A stretch of DNA of 64,000 nt from Nakaseomyces glabratus (lineage: Eukaryota; Ascomycota; Saccharomycetes; Saccharomycetales; Saccharomycetaceae). The notes below the pieces were generated by a model that was not told where the DNA came from, ran no database searches, and saw only the letters and a list, made by a program, of their open reading frames with translations. The translations under genes were made by a program, and so were the position numbers. Shown one piece after another: positions 50,967 through 61,506 of this stretch. Every line of letters starts with the position of its first letter. Within the stretch, counting starts at the first letter, position 1. The stretch spans positions 124,001-188,000 of the forward strand of contig NC_088953.1 of NCBI RefSeq assembly GCF_010111755.1, read 5' to 3'.

Positions 50967-52091
50967 ATGTCCTTTTCCTTTGGTTTCACTTCAGAATCAT
51001 TCAGTGATGACGAGCTGAATGATGACATTGTAAATGTGCAACAGAGCCAGTCCGATGCTCAAAATAGCTTGGCTATTAACCCATTGGATGATCCACGTTT
51101 AGTTTCTCCAGAGGTAATTCAGCCCGAGGTTTTGGATTTCAGCAGTGTGGTGAGGTCATTAAAAGATGTGAGATTGACTTTTGAAACGCTGTCACTATTT
51201 GACGGGCAAATTCAACTGTATAGAAGAGAGCTTTTTGATGTTAAGCATCAATTGATGTCAGAGTCTAATGTTGAACAAACTACGACAAATGAAAATGGTG
51301 ACCCCATACTTGAGATTCTACTCGGTGATACAGCAGAGGATGTGAGAAAGAATGTCTACGAAGGTGGATTAAAATCCTGGGAGTGTTCCATAGACATTAT
51401 CGAACTACTAAATAACCATGGTAAAGATTTTTCCACCGAACAGATATTTGATATGGGCTGTGGTACGGCATTGCCTTCGACATTCGTATTTGGCAAATAC
51501 CTACAATCTAAACTAGACTCAGGACTTAACCTGATATTAGCTGATTACAACAAAAGCGTGCTGGAACTGGTAACTTTACCAAACTTAATAATTACTTGGG
51601 CGAAAACTGTATTAACAGAAGATGAATGGATCTCTTTACAGAGAAGTTCAGATGAAAACGTAGCAATTGTCGGAGATGAGCTTCTACTGACAACAATTCT
51701 ATTACAGGCCTTCATGGATGACTTGAGTGCTAGAAAAATCAAAATCAATTTAATATCTGGATCATGGGGAAGAGTCTTCTCAAATCTTGTGAGACATCAT
51801 GTAACCCCTACCCGTCCTCTACTAGTATTTTCATCAGAGACCATATACCAACCAGAAAACTTGCCTGTTGTTGCGGAAACGTTATTAGATTTATACCAAG
51901 GTGATAATCGGACAAGTACAAAGGCTTTAGTTGCTGCAAAAGATATATATTTTGGTGTTGGTGGAAGCGTAATTGAATTTGAATCGTATTTGAGAAAACG
52001 CTTGACCGAATCAAATCTACCCATAACTTTTGACACATTCAAGGTGAATTCAAACTTAAAAAGATCGATTGTTGCTTTGCAATCGACCTAA
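50967..52091 (+). CDS. HPM1: Hpm1, protein-histidine methyltransferase
   Basis: 374 aa using the ATG at 50967 (MSFSFGFTSESF), which matches the start of S. cerevisiae Hpm1; four upstream codons in frame begin with GTG and are not used. A seven-beta-strand SAM-dependent methyltransferase: LDILLGD-like motif, GGLKSWECS, the SAM loop FDMGCGTALPS at about 155-165, a Lys-rich NLIITWAKTVL and the conserved SSETIYQPENLP. Hpm1 methylates a histidine of ribosomal protein Rpl3 (uL3) and affects 60S assembly and translation fidelity. Orthologue of YIL110W by sequence and position. PAC boxes upstream fit a ribosome-biogenesis expression programme. Confidence 0.95.
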   Translation: MSFSFGFTSESFSDDELNDDIVNVQQSQSDAQNSLAINPLDDPRLVSPEVIQPEVLDFSSVVRSLKDVRLTFETLSLFDGQIQLYRRELFDVKHQLMSESNVEQTTTNENGDPILEILLGDTAEDVRKNVYEGGLKSWECSIDIIELLNNHGKDFSTEQIFDMGCGTALPSTFVFGKYLQSKLDSGLNLILADYNKSVLELVTLPNLIITWAKTVLTEDEWISLQRSSDENVAIVGDELLLTTILLQAFMDDLSARKIKINLISGSWGRVFSNLVRHHVTPTRPLLVFSSETIYQPENLPVVAETLLDLYQGDNRTSTKALVAAKDIYFGVGGSVIEFESYLRKRLTESNLPITFDTFKVNSNLKRSIVALQST

Positions 52092-52266
52092 TCATTATTG
52101 AATAGTATCGAAATAAAAGAATTCATGTACAATTATCTTATCTTTACTTTATTCTCAATTCATTCTCTATTTGCATTAAAAACTATTTGATTATATAATT
52201 CCATTTTAACTAAATTTTTATACTTAGTCATTACAATAAGTTAATACTGAGGTCTTACTTCCTTCC

Positions 52267-54960
52267 TTACTTACTTACTTCTTTCTTCATCTTTTCAAGA
52301 AACTCTCTGTAACTTAATGTCTTCATTATATTGTCCTCAACAAAAGCAGTTGCAGCCCACATTCTCAAAGATGCTAGTTCTCTTGTACCTTGACTAAAGG
52401 AGTCATTTATAGTTGGACCACTAACAATGTAAAGCGTCTTATATACTGTCGTATCATCACTAGTTCTTAACTGATCAATGATGTTGCAGACTCTCTCATT
52501 AAATTGCGATCCTTCAACTCTGAATAAATCGTGTTTTCCAACTGGAACTTGAGACATTTCAGGAACCCCAAACACATCGCTTAGTAATTCAGGCACAGCT
52601 TCACCACCAACCCAAAGGAAAAGCTCGGAGCCATTGTCAATCAAATATAGACCATACTTTTCCATCAATATTGCAGTATCATTAATGCATTCCGGCAATA
52701 TAACATTTCCAGTTTCATCTGTATACCCACAGTCATCTCCCATGTCATGCATGGAATATATCGATGGGTATATGCTAGTTATTAGACTTTTGATCGGAAC
52801 AGACTCCAAAACATTCAAGGAGTAGGCTCTATGATCACTAGGAACAACACCAGCCCTGAAGGCCATGTGCTTCATCAATGCGTGCATTAACAATGGGAGG
52901 ATTCTTAAATTTGTAGACAACTTAAGGGGTACAACACCCCCAGTGTTTGTTACTACTAGCTCCTTTTTGTATGTGCTCAAAATATCCAGTGTAGTTTTCT
53001 GAATTAGATCCCTAGCATCGTCAATACTTGATGAGTTAGCCTTTTGGACTGCTCTTTGTGTGATTTGTGCTGCAACAGCTTGTTGATCTACGCAAGCGAA
53101 CACCTCTGAGATAGATTGTGTTGTCGGTAAAGCCAGTGTGATCACCCTAATTCTTCTTTGTCCATTATTTAACGAAAGTAGAACGGCAACTTGAAAATAA
53201 CAATAATCTGTTGTGATCGTGTCTTCAATAGAAATATCGAACACATACGATTGATCTCTTGGCATTGTCGAAAAAGCGCATAGATCAGAAGACCTATTAA
53301 AGAAATGACCATAAAATGCACTTGTTTTCAACCCAGTAGACCCACGAGCTCTCATGACCGTTTCAAAAGAAATGTCCATTGTAATATGCTTTGAAAACTC
53401 AGTCGTAAATTTGTTAAAATCAGATATATTGGAAGCATTATATCCTGGATAAAAGTGTGTTTGACCTGCTGTGTATCGAGGCAGGTTCGATAACGTGGCA
53501 ACATCAACATAGTCATCGGATGCCAAAAATAAATCGATTGTGATTTGAGTTTTACTACATTCAACTGTAAATGTCTTGTAAAATGAATCTTGACACGATA
53601 GCAATTGACTCGATTCTTTTGTTGTCCCTGATACACCACTTTCATTTCTTCTTTGCAGTGATCCAATACCTGCATTTGGTAAAGATGCTGATATGACTAT
53701 TAACTTTCCACCAACCCCACCAATTAATTTCTGTGCTGTTCTAAGAGCTGGACCTAAAGCAAACTTAGTAGAAACATTAATCTCAAACAATTGCTTTATC
53801 TTTTCTAATGCCAATTGTACATTTTGTTTACACCGTGATAGTGAAACAACAAGCGAATTTGGTAAAGGAATGTATGGTTCATCAATATCAGCCACGTCTA
53901 GAATTCTGAATTTATTGGAAACATCATCAGCAGGAATTGATAAAATATGCAAGGCATGGTCCACAAGAATAATTGAAATCTTGGTTCTATTATCCCTATT
54001 AGGCAAATATTCTAGTTGTTGTTTAAGTGTTTCAATTGTACTGACAAATAAACCATTTTTTATGGCATTTTGAGAGACATCTATTATGAATGTGTAGATC
54101 GAAGGAGGAGGGGGTCTGACTGTGTATTCCTTTGGTGCAACATATTCCATGACAGCATTTTTAATCTCGGTCCTATCCAATCTGTTTACAATGTTGGTAT
54201 CTATTGAAGATTGATCGAATTGCATTGGTAAATCGTTAGCCAATCTACAGAAATTACATCTCCAACGTCTTCCTTGCTCAATAAACTTTGCAAATGGGTT
54301 GATATAAGAACGACAACGACGACATCTGACAATTAGACATTCTTCATTTAATGGAGGCGCATTAACATCATCATTCAAATGCTGATAAGGCTTGATTACC
54401 AACGCAAATGGAAGCTTGGTTTTCTTCAGCAGAGAGTTAGTCTTGGGCACTGCATTTAGTGTACTTCTAATATAATCTGGAGATGCATTACTCTTATCTG
54501 ATGGCACTGACATGATATCAGGCGATAAATTAATAGGAGGAGGTGGTAATCCAAGATCCTTGATAGGTGGCGGCAAATCAGATAGCAAATCAATTGGGTA
54601 CAGTTGATTGACTTGTTTTACTGAAGTACCTCCATTACCAAACGCAGCATTGTAATTATTCATACCATTTTCATTATAATTTTGATACAATGCTGGGCTT
54701 TGAGGACCATTCAATTGGCCTTGTAAAGGCTGATTGAAATCGGGAACATTATGCAACTGCATATTATGTAGTGAATCGGCAGTCTGATCAATTTGGTTAT
54801 TCAATACCTCTTGAATAGGCGTCACTAATGGAACTGGCTCTTGATAATTAGCTTGTGAAGGCAAAACACCTGGCTGCTGGACATCCTGGTAGCCAGTTTG
54901 ACCGGCCTGAGCCAAGCCGAATTGAGCTTGTGGATATACACGCCTTTTGTGATGTGACAT
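52267..54960 (-). CDS. SEC24: Sec24, cargo-binding subunit of the COPII coat
   Basis: 897 aa (S. cerevisiae about 926). Unstructured Gln/Pro/Asn-rich N-terminus (1-115), a zinc finger with Cys213, Cys216, Cys235 and Cys238, a von Willebrand-like trunk (about 275-520), a beta-sandwich (QSYVFDISIED), a helical domain and a C-terminal gelsolin domain (MEKYGLYLIDNGSELFLWVGGEAVP). Sec24 pairs with Sec23 on Sar1-GTP at ER exit sites and recognises sorting signals. Sequence matches S. cerevisiae Sec24 over its whole length (for example NQLYPIDLL and NASPDYIRSTLNAVPK). Converges on HPM1; position and strand match YIL109C. Confidence 0.96.
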   Translation of the reverse strand: MSHHKRRVYPQAQFGLAQAGQTGYQDVQQPGVLPSQANYQEPVPLVTPIQEVLNNQIDQTADSLHNMQLHNVPDFNQPLQGQLNGPQSPALYQNYNENGMNNYNAAFGNGGTSVKQVNQLYPIDLLSDLPPPIKDLGLPPPPINLSPDIMSVPSDKSNASPDYIRSTLNAVPKTNSLLKKTKLPFALVIKPYQHLNDDVNAPPLNEECLIVRCRRCRSYINPFAKFIEQGRRWRCNFCRLANDLPMQFDQSSIDTNIVNRLDRTEIKNAVMEYVAPKEYTVRPPPPSIYTFIIDVSQNAIKNGLFVSTIETLKQQLEYLPNRDNRTKISIILVDHALHILSIPADDVSNKFRILDVADIDEPYIPLPNSLVVSLSRCKQNVQLALEKIKQLFEINVSTKFALGPALRTAQKLIGGVGGKLIVISASLPNAGIGSLQRRNESGVSGTTKESSQLLSCQDSFYKTFTVECSKTQITIDLFLASDDYVDVATLSNLPRYTAGQTHFYPGYNASNISDFNKFTTEFSKHITMDISFETVMRARGSTGLKTSAFYGHFFNRSSDLCAFSTMPRDQSYVFDISIEDTITTDYCYFQVAVLLSLNNGQRRIRVITLALPTTQSISEVFACVDQQAVAAQITQRAVQKANSSSIDDARDLIQKTTLDILSTYKKELVVTNTGGVVPLKLSTNLRILPLLMHALMKHMAFRAGVVPSDHRAYSLNVLESVPIKSLITSIYPSIYSMHDMGDDCGYTDETGNVILPECINDTAILMEKYGLYLIDNGSELFLWVGGEAVPELLSDVFGVPEMSQVPVGKHDLFRVEGSQFNERVCNIIDQLRTSDDTTVYKTLYIVSGPTINDSFSQGTRELASLRMWAATAFVEDNIMKTLSYREFLEKMKKEVSK

Positions 54961-56162
54961 AAGTGTAATTGACTTTTCTTCAGCAATTTGGAGGGTTTTG
55001 TCAATTGCCCAGTGTAGTTGCTTTTAAACCTTTTCACTTATATTCTCAAATACCACCTGTCAAATTCAGTGTCCTCATGTGAATGCTTCGTTAATGGAAT
55101 GTACGGTGACTTAGGGAAAAAACGATGAAAGTGCTCGGTGCCAAGCCCTCGAGGATTTCGACGGTAAATCATATTGACCGGAATTTGGACTCCCGTATAA
55201 GGTAAGATCATCACTGCATTAATTGACAGCTGATTTGAATGTGGGTCCCATTGTTTCACGTTTATGAACATAAGCCCAACTTCAATGACAAGCTACCCGA
55301 TAAAATGATATAGTATAAAGATTTAATTATTGTACACAGTATCCTGCTGGATTTTATTAACAATAGGCAGCACCATAATTTCCAGCAATCAGATTCTTCA
55401 CAACAAGTAATCATGACAACATTAAAGAGTACTTTTTTCCACAGTAGATATGACCAAAATGTCACCTAGGGCTTGTTCCAACTCTCTGTTGTAGTACAAC
55501 TGCTCTTAATTATTCTAGTCTCTTTCTTGAACAAGTACTTGCAAAGCTAGATATCTGGATTTCTCGGACTAATATAAACATGGATTTTTCAATCAAGAAA
55601 GTTAGTAGGCCACATCATGAACTCCATAGTCTAACCCAATACCATATAACTCTTCTAAAATAACATTTGCTATATTTAATACGTTTAAAAACAATTATAT
55701 TATGTAATTGACAAGAACGCGTAAATCCAGATCTAGAGTACATCTCTTTCATGCAGTGAATATACCGCGCAACAGGATGAACTGCTAGGATTATATGCTA
55801 GAAAATCAAAAAAAAAGGTGAAATACACAATGCAGGAACCTAATTACGTAAGAAAACGTAGAAAGTTGAAAAGTGATTTGAGCTCCGCGGCTTTTCTTCT
55901 TCTTTTAACGCATTCAACCATTTAAGCGCAATTTGATCATTTGAGCAAAATATGACGTCATTTCATACTAACACTGAATTCTGATCGAAAAATGTGTCGA
56001 TCACTTGTATGCAGCAATGCTCAGCCTGTTCCTAAGGGGATACCGCTCAGTATAAATATGAACTACACAAGACAATTGAGTTGCCTTGGTAGGTGCACTT
56101 GTAGTACTTGTATTTCTTCCAGGTCAATCGAAGTAGCAAACACAAGTTAAGAATCAGTCCCA
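54961..56162. promoter_or_regulatory. Divergent promoter region of SEC24 and the YIL108W homologue
   Basis: 1.2 kb, long for divergent starts in this window. A TATAAATA at 56051-56058 fits the YIL108W-side gene (112 bp before its ATG). The middle (55280-55860) is AT-rich and holds nothing I can name; open frames there are under 80 codons. Confidence 0.5.
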
Positions 56163-58214
56163 ATGTCTAAGGAAAGCATTGAACTTTTCAACTTAAGGCC
56201 TAATGAGGAATTGTTCTCTCCATGCGTAATCATCCATGGTTCCATTGGTAAAGGTCAAACGGCTTCAAATATACAGGTGCAGCATCCTCAATTACCTCCG
56301 TTAACTTTCCCTGTCCATGACAGCCATTTCAAGGCTACGATTATTCTCACTCCTGGTGCAAATCGATTAACTTTCATTACTGACACTAATGTCTCCAAAG
56401 TTGTAGACTGCTTCTATAGTCCCCTGGACCAGAATGTCCCCGTACACTTATGTCTGATTGTTGCTAAGGACTCTCCATTGGAGTTTGATTCGCCGGCTTC
56501 ACAGAAAGCTAAGGAAGGTGGTAACGGTCTAGATTTAGCCATTAAGAAAATGAGAGTCGGTGCAAGACTGATGCAGGCTTTCACTAACGAGCAAATGTTA
56601 AGAAACGGTTTTGGACACAGAACTATTCGGTTTGTTGAAGAATATACCTGGGATACCCAATTTGCCCAAAGAATCGCTATGAGAAATACTGTTAAAATCC
56701 ACATTGTTCGCTCTGACAAAACTACAAAAGAAATCAGGGACCCTGATGTTGCTCAGCAAAACGACAAAGCAAAAGACCAAGGCGGACTATTTGGCATTGC
56801 CATGGATGCTTTGAAGAAGTATGGTGGACCATTTACCCAAAATGAAAAACCAGTTCAGGCTGCTTGTGTATTTCTTGACACACATTGGGACGGTAAACTG
56901 ATTAGAGGCCACGCTGCTTTAGGCGGAGGAGATGCCGATATTAAGCTGGCTATATTTGGTTCTCATGGTATGTACTCATGGCCTACTTGTATGGAACAAC
57001 TGATTCCGTATTTCACTGATGAAACTAGAGCCTCAACAAAGGAGGTCGCTAACGATTGTAACGAATGTGGTACCCATTGGGAATGCTTGAACATCACTCT
57101 TGGTGCCTTTATGCACGAAATTGGACATTTGCTTGGTTCGCCACATCAAGTCAATGGTGTTATGCTGAGAGATTATGTAAGGTTCAACAGATCGTTCTTA
57201 ACCAAGGAATCGTATTCTTTACGCACAAATTCTAATGGAGCCAAACCACCTATCTTCCCGAAAGAAGAATGTACTTGGAATAGATTGGATCTTTTAAGGT
57301 ATCTATATCATCCAACTTTCACTGTTCCTCAAGACTATTATGATGCTTCTTTCATGAGGCCGGGCCGTCTTGGTAACTTTGATTATCCTAAGCCCTCTGT
57401 ATATAATCAAGGTAACAACATCTTTACATTGACTTCTAAGACGGGTATTTATTTGATTGAAATTATTTGTGGAGATCTGGCTAAAGCACACATAGAATAT
57501 TTACCTTTGTCCTTGGGTGGTACTGGACCTCAAAAAGAGGTAACTTTGTCATTGGATGAGCTGAGAAGTAGGATACCTCCGAATGATGTGCCGGAACATA
57601 GCAACTCTTTTGCACTCCGTGTCCTAGCTGTAAACACTTCTGACCTCTTCATTGAAAATTTCCCAAAATCGTTGAGTGGAGGTGATATTAATATGAGCAA
57701 ATATGGTTATCCTTCTTCTGTGGTAGGCCACAAGTCTGCAGTATCTGGTAGACTTGAGAATAGTCAAGAAACAGGGATTATACCTGTTGATATGAGGACC
57801 GTTACTAAAGTCACCGTCTACTACGCACATGCTCTAATGGGGCTAGTTTTTACTTGTAGTGACCCAGTTGCAATTCCTGCCATACCACCAAGAACCTATG
57901 AAGGGCAAAAACAAGCGCCTATGACCACATCTAACAAGAAATCAAAAAATGTTGTATTCGGTAAACAAGAGGGCAATAAATTGGATTTCGTTTTACAACC
58001 AAACGAAGAAATCGTAGGATTCAACTTAAGATGTGGCTGGTGGATCGATGCTATCCAAATTGTAACAAATACTGGTCGTATGTCACCTATGTTAGGTAAT
58101 TCAGGTGGTGGGCTATCTGAAGTTCAACCGCCAGCTGGTCAAAGAATCCTTGGTATTTATGGATCAGTTGGAGGCTGGGTTGACGCATTTGGTATTGTAT
58201 ACGGAGCTATATAA
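56163..58214 (+). CDS. Putative zinc metallopeptidase with jacalin-like C-terminal domain (YIL108W homologue)
   Basis: 683 aa. Contains the zinc-binding motif HEIGH at 318-322 in MHEIGHLLGSPH, the metzincin-like HExxHxxGxxH pattern with the third ligand His at 328. The region before it (CNECGTHWECLN, CVFLDTHWDGK) is conserved in the fungal family of putative M-type metallopeptidases. The final 90 residues (FVLQPNEEIVGFNLRCGWWIDAI and a repeated G-x-GGWVDAFGIVY motif) look like a jacalin-type lectin fold. No signal peptide, so cytosolic. In S. cerevisiae the protein has no firmly established substrate. Orthology to YIL108W is clear from position between SEC24 and PFK26 and strand. Confidence 0.88.
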   Translation: MSKESIELFNLRPNEELFSPCVIIHGSIGKGQTASNIQVQHPQLPPLTFPVHDSHFKATIILTPGANRLTFITDTNVSKVVDCFYSPLDQNVPVHLCLIVAKDSPLEFDSPASQKAKEGGNGLDLAIKKMRVGARLMQAFTNEQMLRNGFGHRTIRFVEEYTWDTQFAQRIAMRNTVKIHIVRSDKTTKEIRDPDVAQQNDKAKDQGGLFGIAMDALKKYGGPFTQNEKPVQAACVFLDTHWDGKLIRGHAALGGGDADIKLAIFGSHGMYSWPTCMEQLIPYFTDETRASTKEVANDCNECGTHWECLNITLGAFMHEIGHLLGSPHQVNGVMLRDYVRFNRSFLTKESYSLRTNSNGAKPPIFPKEECTWNRLDLLRYLYHPTFTVPQDYYDASFMRPGRLGNFDYPKPSVYNQGNNIFTLTSKTGIYLIEIICGDLAKAHIEYLPLSLGGTGPQKEVTLSLDELRSRIPPNDVPEHSNSFALRVLAVNTSDLFIENFPKSLSGGDINMSKYGYPSSVVGHKSAVSGRLENSQETGIIPVDMRTVTKVTVYYAHALMGLVFTCSDPVAIPAIPPRTYEGQKQAPMTTSNKKSKNVVFGKQEGNKLDFVLQPNEEIVGFNLRCGWWIDAIQIVTNTGRMSPMLGNSGGGLSEVQPPAGQRILGIYGSVGGWVDAFGIVYGAI

Positions 58215-58580
58215 TAAATAAAGTAATATATAGTTTATTTTTGGATAATTATTCCAATTAATGTGAATATTGAATTATCTTTTATTACTGAGATTTGAAT
58301 ATTATATTAGTTGAAAACATTCTATAAAATAGGGAATATTAAAAGAATTAAAAGTATAAGTTTAGCATAAAAGTAAATCAGCTTGATGGAAGGGGTAAAA
58401 TATAAGTTATTGCACTCATTTCGACTTATTACCAGTAAAGGTAGAAAAGAAAAAAAAAAAAACAAAACAAAAAAATAAATGAAAAAAACACCCCAGTAAT
58501 CCATCATAATTAAAGAAGCAAAACAATATCATCATCTATGATAGTTTTGATCACAATTAATCATAAAAGAAGTAAAAAAT
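58215..58580. other. Convergent 3' region of the YIL108W homologue and PFK26
   Basis: 366 bp, very AT-rich, with a long A-rich tract at about 58447-58490 and many T/A runs suited to bidirectional 3'-end formation. No gene. Confidence 0.6.
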
Positions 58581-60869
58581 TTAGTCATCATTCATTAAAA
58601 TTGATTTTTTTGGTTTATTAATTACTTTATCTTGAATTCTTGGGTCATATCTACCAGAGGGCCCAACTGTGTTCATCGAATTCATTAATGTGGGCTGGTT
58701 AAAATCATTTTTGATTGGCCTGCTACTACCCATAGCTTGTTGGCTACCACTTATATTTTCATGGTCTTTAGATGTTTCGGATGGAGGTGAGGCAACATCT
58801 ACAGAATTTCTACGAAGAAGGAAATCATTTGGGTTAGAATTGGCACTAGGAGGTGCAGTAGGAACTTCAGAATATCTTCTCTCCTTGTGTACTAAGCCAA
58901 TTTCTCTTACCTTAGTTGTGTTCAAGTCAGACTCAGGAACTTTAAAGAATAGATCTTTGTCTTCGTCGTACTCCCAGAGTGACCACTCCATACCATATGG
59001 CTTCGGTTCCAAACAGTAAACACAATGTAGTGGAACATCCAAGTTAGCAATAATATCAGTGCGCAAGTTCATATAGTAGCCTAGTAAGACACGTGCCACT
59101 ACTCTATGTGTAATGATAAGGACATTATCCTCAATTCTTTCCAGTTCTGTAATCACTGGCCTTACTCTATTAATAACATCCATGTATGATTCACCACCTA
59201 TACCAGGATATCTATACCGCAGTTTATCAATCTTTCTCTTTTCGAACTCCACTGGAAAGTTTTCTTGAATCATTGGGTAAGTCATGCCATTAAAGTCACC
59301 TACCCCTAATTCGTCTAACATACGCATCTCTTTCTTAGGATAGTCTTCATCAGCAAACCAGTGTGCAGTTTCAATTGTTCTTGACCTCATACTCGTCCAT
59401 ACAAAGAAATCATTGCATTGGTAAGGTTGGGGTTCTGGAGTACCTGTGCCCATTGTGGATTGTTCACCATTTGTGAGATTATTCTTTAGTGCAGCTTCTC
59501 TCCTACGCTTATCCTTCTCATATTGATCTCTTTGTCTTTTAGCGTTTTCTATTTCACGGTTGTAAAATGCTATTCTCTGCTCGTTTATAAAGTTTGATAG
59601 AGCCTTAGCATAGCGCTTACCACGCTCTGTTAGATGTGAATCTCCACCTATCTTACCGCTGACATTGTCTTCACTTTCGCCACTTCTTGTGATCCATATT
59701 TGTCTTTCACGAAGGTTAAAGTTCAATAAATAATATACGGTCTGCGATGCTAAGAAACCCTCGATATTGTAGGCTATCACTTTCTTACCCACATCGACCA
59801 TTTTAATATAGCAGATATCTTCCGAGTCGTCAATTGGTTCATAGGCTGTTAAATAATTTGCCAACCGTTCTTTGAAGTCCCTCAACGATTTCTCGGGATC
59901 TTTACCCTTATAGTCAGGACCAAACACTTTCAATCGCACGTTTCTTTCCACAAGCTCTCTGTTTGTACAGATGGATTCCAGAAACAACACCTTGAGGTTC
60001 GGGTTCCTCTTTCTTATCTTATCCAAAATGGCTTTTCTTCTTGCCACTGTGGAGTTAGTAGCGTCAAATATTCCCACAGATCCCATTCCGTTCAGTAAGT
60101 AGTCTAGTAACTCATCCAAAGTGTCCAAGGCCCATTTGTCTCTAAGTTTCTTGTACTCCTCGTTAGATGGGTCAAAGAATTTAGAGTCTTGTTCATGCAA
60201 CGAGTGCTCTTTGGAGTATTGTCTTCTGGTATTACCGACATTGAACACTTTGCAGTAGTACATCAAGTAGTTCAAGTATCGAGAGAGTTTATTGGTGATG
60301 AAGGACTTACCTGTAGCAGGCAAGCCGACCATCACGATTATAAGCTTGGAGCCCGCATCTTTGCTAGAGATCATGCCATCGGGAGAGTCCTTAGACCTAG
60401 TCAGTCCCGGCACATCTATCGTAGACACTTTCTTCGAGGAGTACTCAAGGGAGTTTGCCGCCAGCAGGTCCCTGAACGAGCCTTTGCTCTTCGTAGACAG
60501 CTTCACCGTCTCGCTGTCGCTGTTGTGATCGCTTGACTTCCCAGTATCATTGTCACCGGCACCCTGCTCCTCATCATCATCGTGCGCAATATTCAGCTGG
60601 CTAAACTTGGTCAGGTCCAGCGCACTTCTGTTCTCAGGCGAGTCAGTAGGCGTGTTCTCCTCAGACAATCCGGGAGAGTTCCACGCACTGGTGATCGGCG
60701 TATCGCTCAGCGGCCGCCGCTCAAACTTCGGAAGCGCCTCCCGCTTCAGCGACTCCGCCACGGCCTCCTGGTGTATGCTCACATGCTTCTCGTTCTTCCG
60801 CTCAGTCGGCTCCACATCTGAGTCACTCGGCGCTCCCACAGGATCCGTATAGTCCACAGACTTGAACAT
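58581..60869 (-). CDS. PFK26: Pfk26, 6-phosphofructo-2-kinase (kinase-type)
   Basis: 762 aa from the ATG at 60869 (MFKSVDYTDP, matching S. cerevisiae MFKPVDF); a longer in-frame extension begins at a GTG codon and is not used. Residues about 170-385 hold the kinase with the P-loop GLPATGKS at 182-189 and KVFNVGNTRR. A phosphatase-like domain follows in which the catalytic His of the RHGE motif is replaced: TRSGES at 394-399, Ser at 396. The later His of THRVVAR is kept. As in S. cerevisiae Pfk26 this predicts fructose-2,6-bisphosphate synthesis with little or no phosphatase activity. A disordered Ser-rich N-terminus and C-terminus are likely phosphoregulated. The product activates glycolysis. 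Position matches YIL107C. Confidence 0.96.
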   Translation of the reverse strand: MFKSVDYTDPVGAPSDSDVEPTERKNEKHVSIHQEAVAESLKREALPKFERRPLSDTPITSAWNSPGLSEENTPTDSPENRSALDLTKFSQLNIAHDDDEEQGAGDNDTGKSSDHNSDSETVKLSTKSKGSFRDLLAANSLEYSSKKVSTIDVPGLTRSKDSPDGMISSKDAGSKLIIVMVGLPATGKSFITNKLSRYLNYLMYYCKVFNVGNTRRQYSKEHSLHEQDSKFFDPSNEEYKKLRDKWALDTLDELLDYLLNGMGSVGIFDATNSTVARRKAILDKIRKRNPNLKVLFLESICTNRELVERNVRLKVFGPDYKGKDPEKSLRDFKERLANYLTAYEPIDDSEDICYIKMVDVGKKVIAYNIEGFLASQTVYYLLNFNLRERQIWITRSGESEDNVSGKIGGDSHLTERGKRYAKALSNFINEQRIAFYNREIENAKRQRDQYEKDKRRREAALKNNLTNGEQSTMGTGTPEPQPYQCNDFFVWTSMRSRTIETAHWFADEDYPKKEMRMLDELGVGDFNGMTYPMIQENFPVEFEKRKIDKLRYRYPGIGGESYMDVINRVRPVITELERIEDNVLIITHRVVARVLLGYYMNLRTDIIANLDVPLHCVYCLEPKPYGMEWSLWEYDEDKDLFFKVPESDLNTTKVREIGLVHKERRYSEVPTAPPSANSNPNDFLLRRNSVDVASPPSETSKDHENISGSQQAMGSSRPIKNDFNQPTLMNSMNTVGPSGRYDPRIQDKVINKPKKSILMNDD

Positions 60870-61047
60870 TCCTAGCGTTTTTTTCTGCTGTACTAGTGTC
60901 ACACTGTACTTTGCCACCGCTAGAGAAGAAAGCTAGGCGAGGAACCCTCCCCCAGACGGGAAGAAACATCACTGACTATTTATATGAGTCAGGTTTTGTG
61001 TGTGTGTGACTGGAAGAATATGATACTGTTATACGGAATAGCGGGGG

Positions 61048-61052
61048 AGGGG
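61048..61052 (+). promoter_or_regulatory. Stress response element AGGGG
   Basis: AGGGG, 179 bp upstream of the PFK26 ATG. Msn2/4 elements act in both orientations, and S. cerevisiae PFK26 is stress and diauxic-shift induced. Confidence 0.4.
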
Positions 61053-61066
61053 TTTTGCTCAGCATT

Positions 61067-61071
61067 AGGGG
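61067..61071 (+). promoter_or_regulatory. Stress response element AGGGG (second)
   Basis: AGGGG, 15 bp from the first; paired elements raise the chance that these are functional. Confidence 0.4.
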
Positions 61072-61450
61072 TCGATCATCCCTACCAAAGTGCAAGAATC
61101 TCCACTGAAACACTCGTAGTGCCACATAGGATAATCTGACAGAGAGGATTAGTGTATTACCCCCCCAAACGGAATATCCCACTGTAATTACGTAGTGTGA
61201 TCTAGTAAATCTGTACTGCCATATCTCTTTGCAACGTGTACAGGTCATCCACATCCCAGAGGAATGAAGTAGTGTTACTGACAACCTGCGCAGGAGAGAC
61301 AGGTTTGACACCAAAATGACGGGGACAAAGATCTGGCTCGTTAATATAATGCACAGAAAACTAGGCACAGACGCTGGAAAAGAAACCCACTGCAATCTCG
61401 CACGCAGAAGGCTGTCCAGAACATTTTTTTTCCGTTGGAGAGTCCTGCTA

Positions 61451-61506
61451 TTCTGTGCTTGCTGTTCTGTGCTTGCTGTTCTGTGCTTGCTATTCTGAGC
61501 TTTCTC
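61451..61506. repeat. 14-bp minisatellite, about 4 units, in PFK26 upstream region
   Basis: Units TTCTGTGCTTGCTG, two exact, a third with one change and a diverged fourth. Confidence 0.85.
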
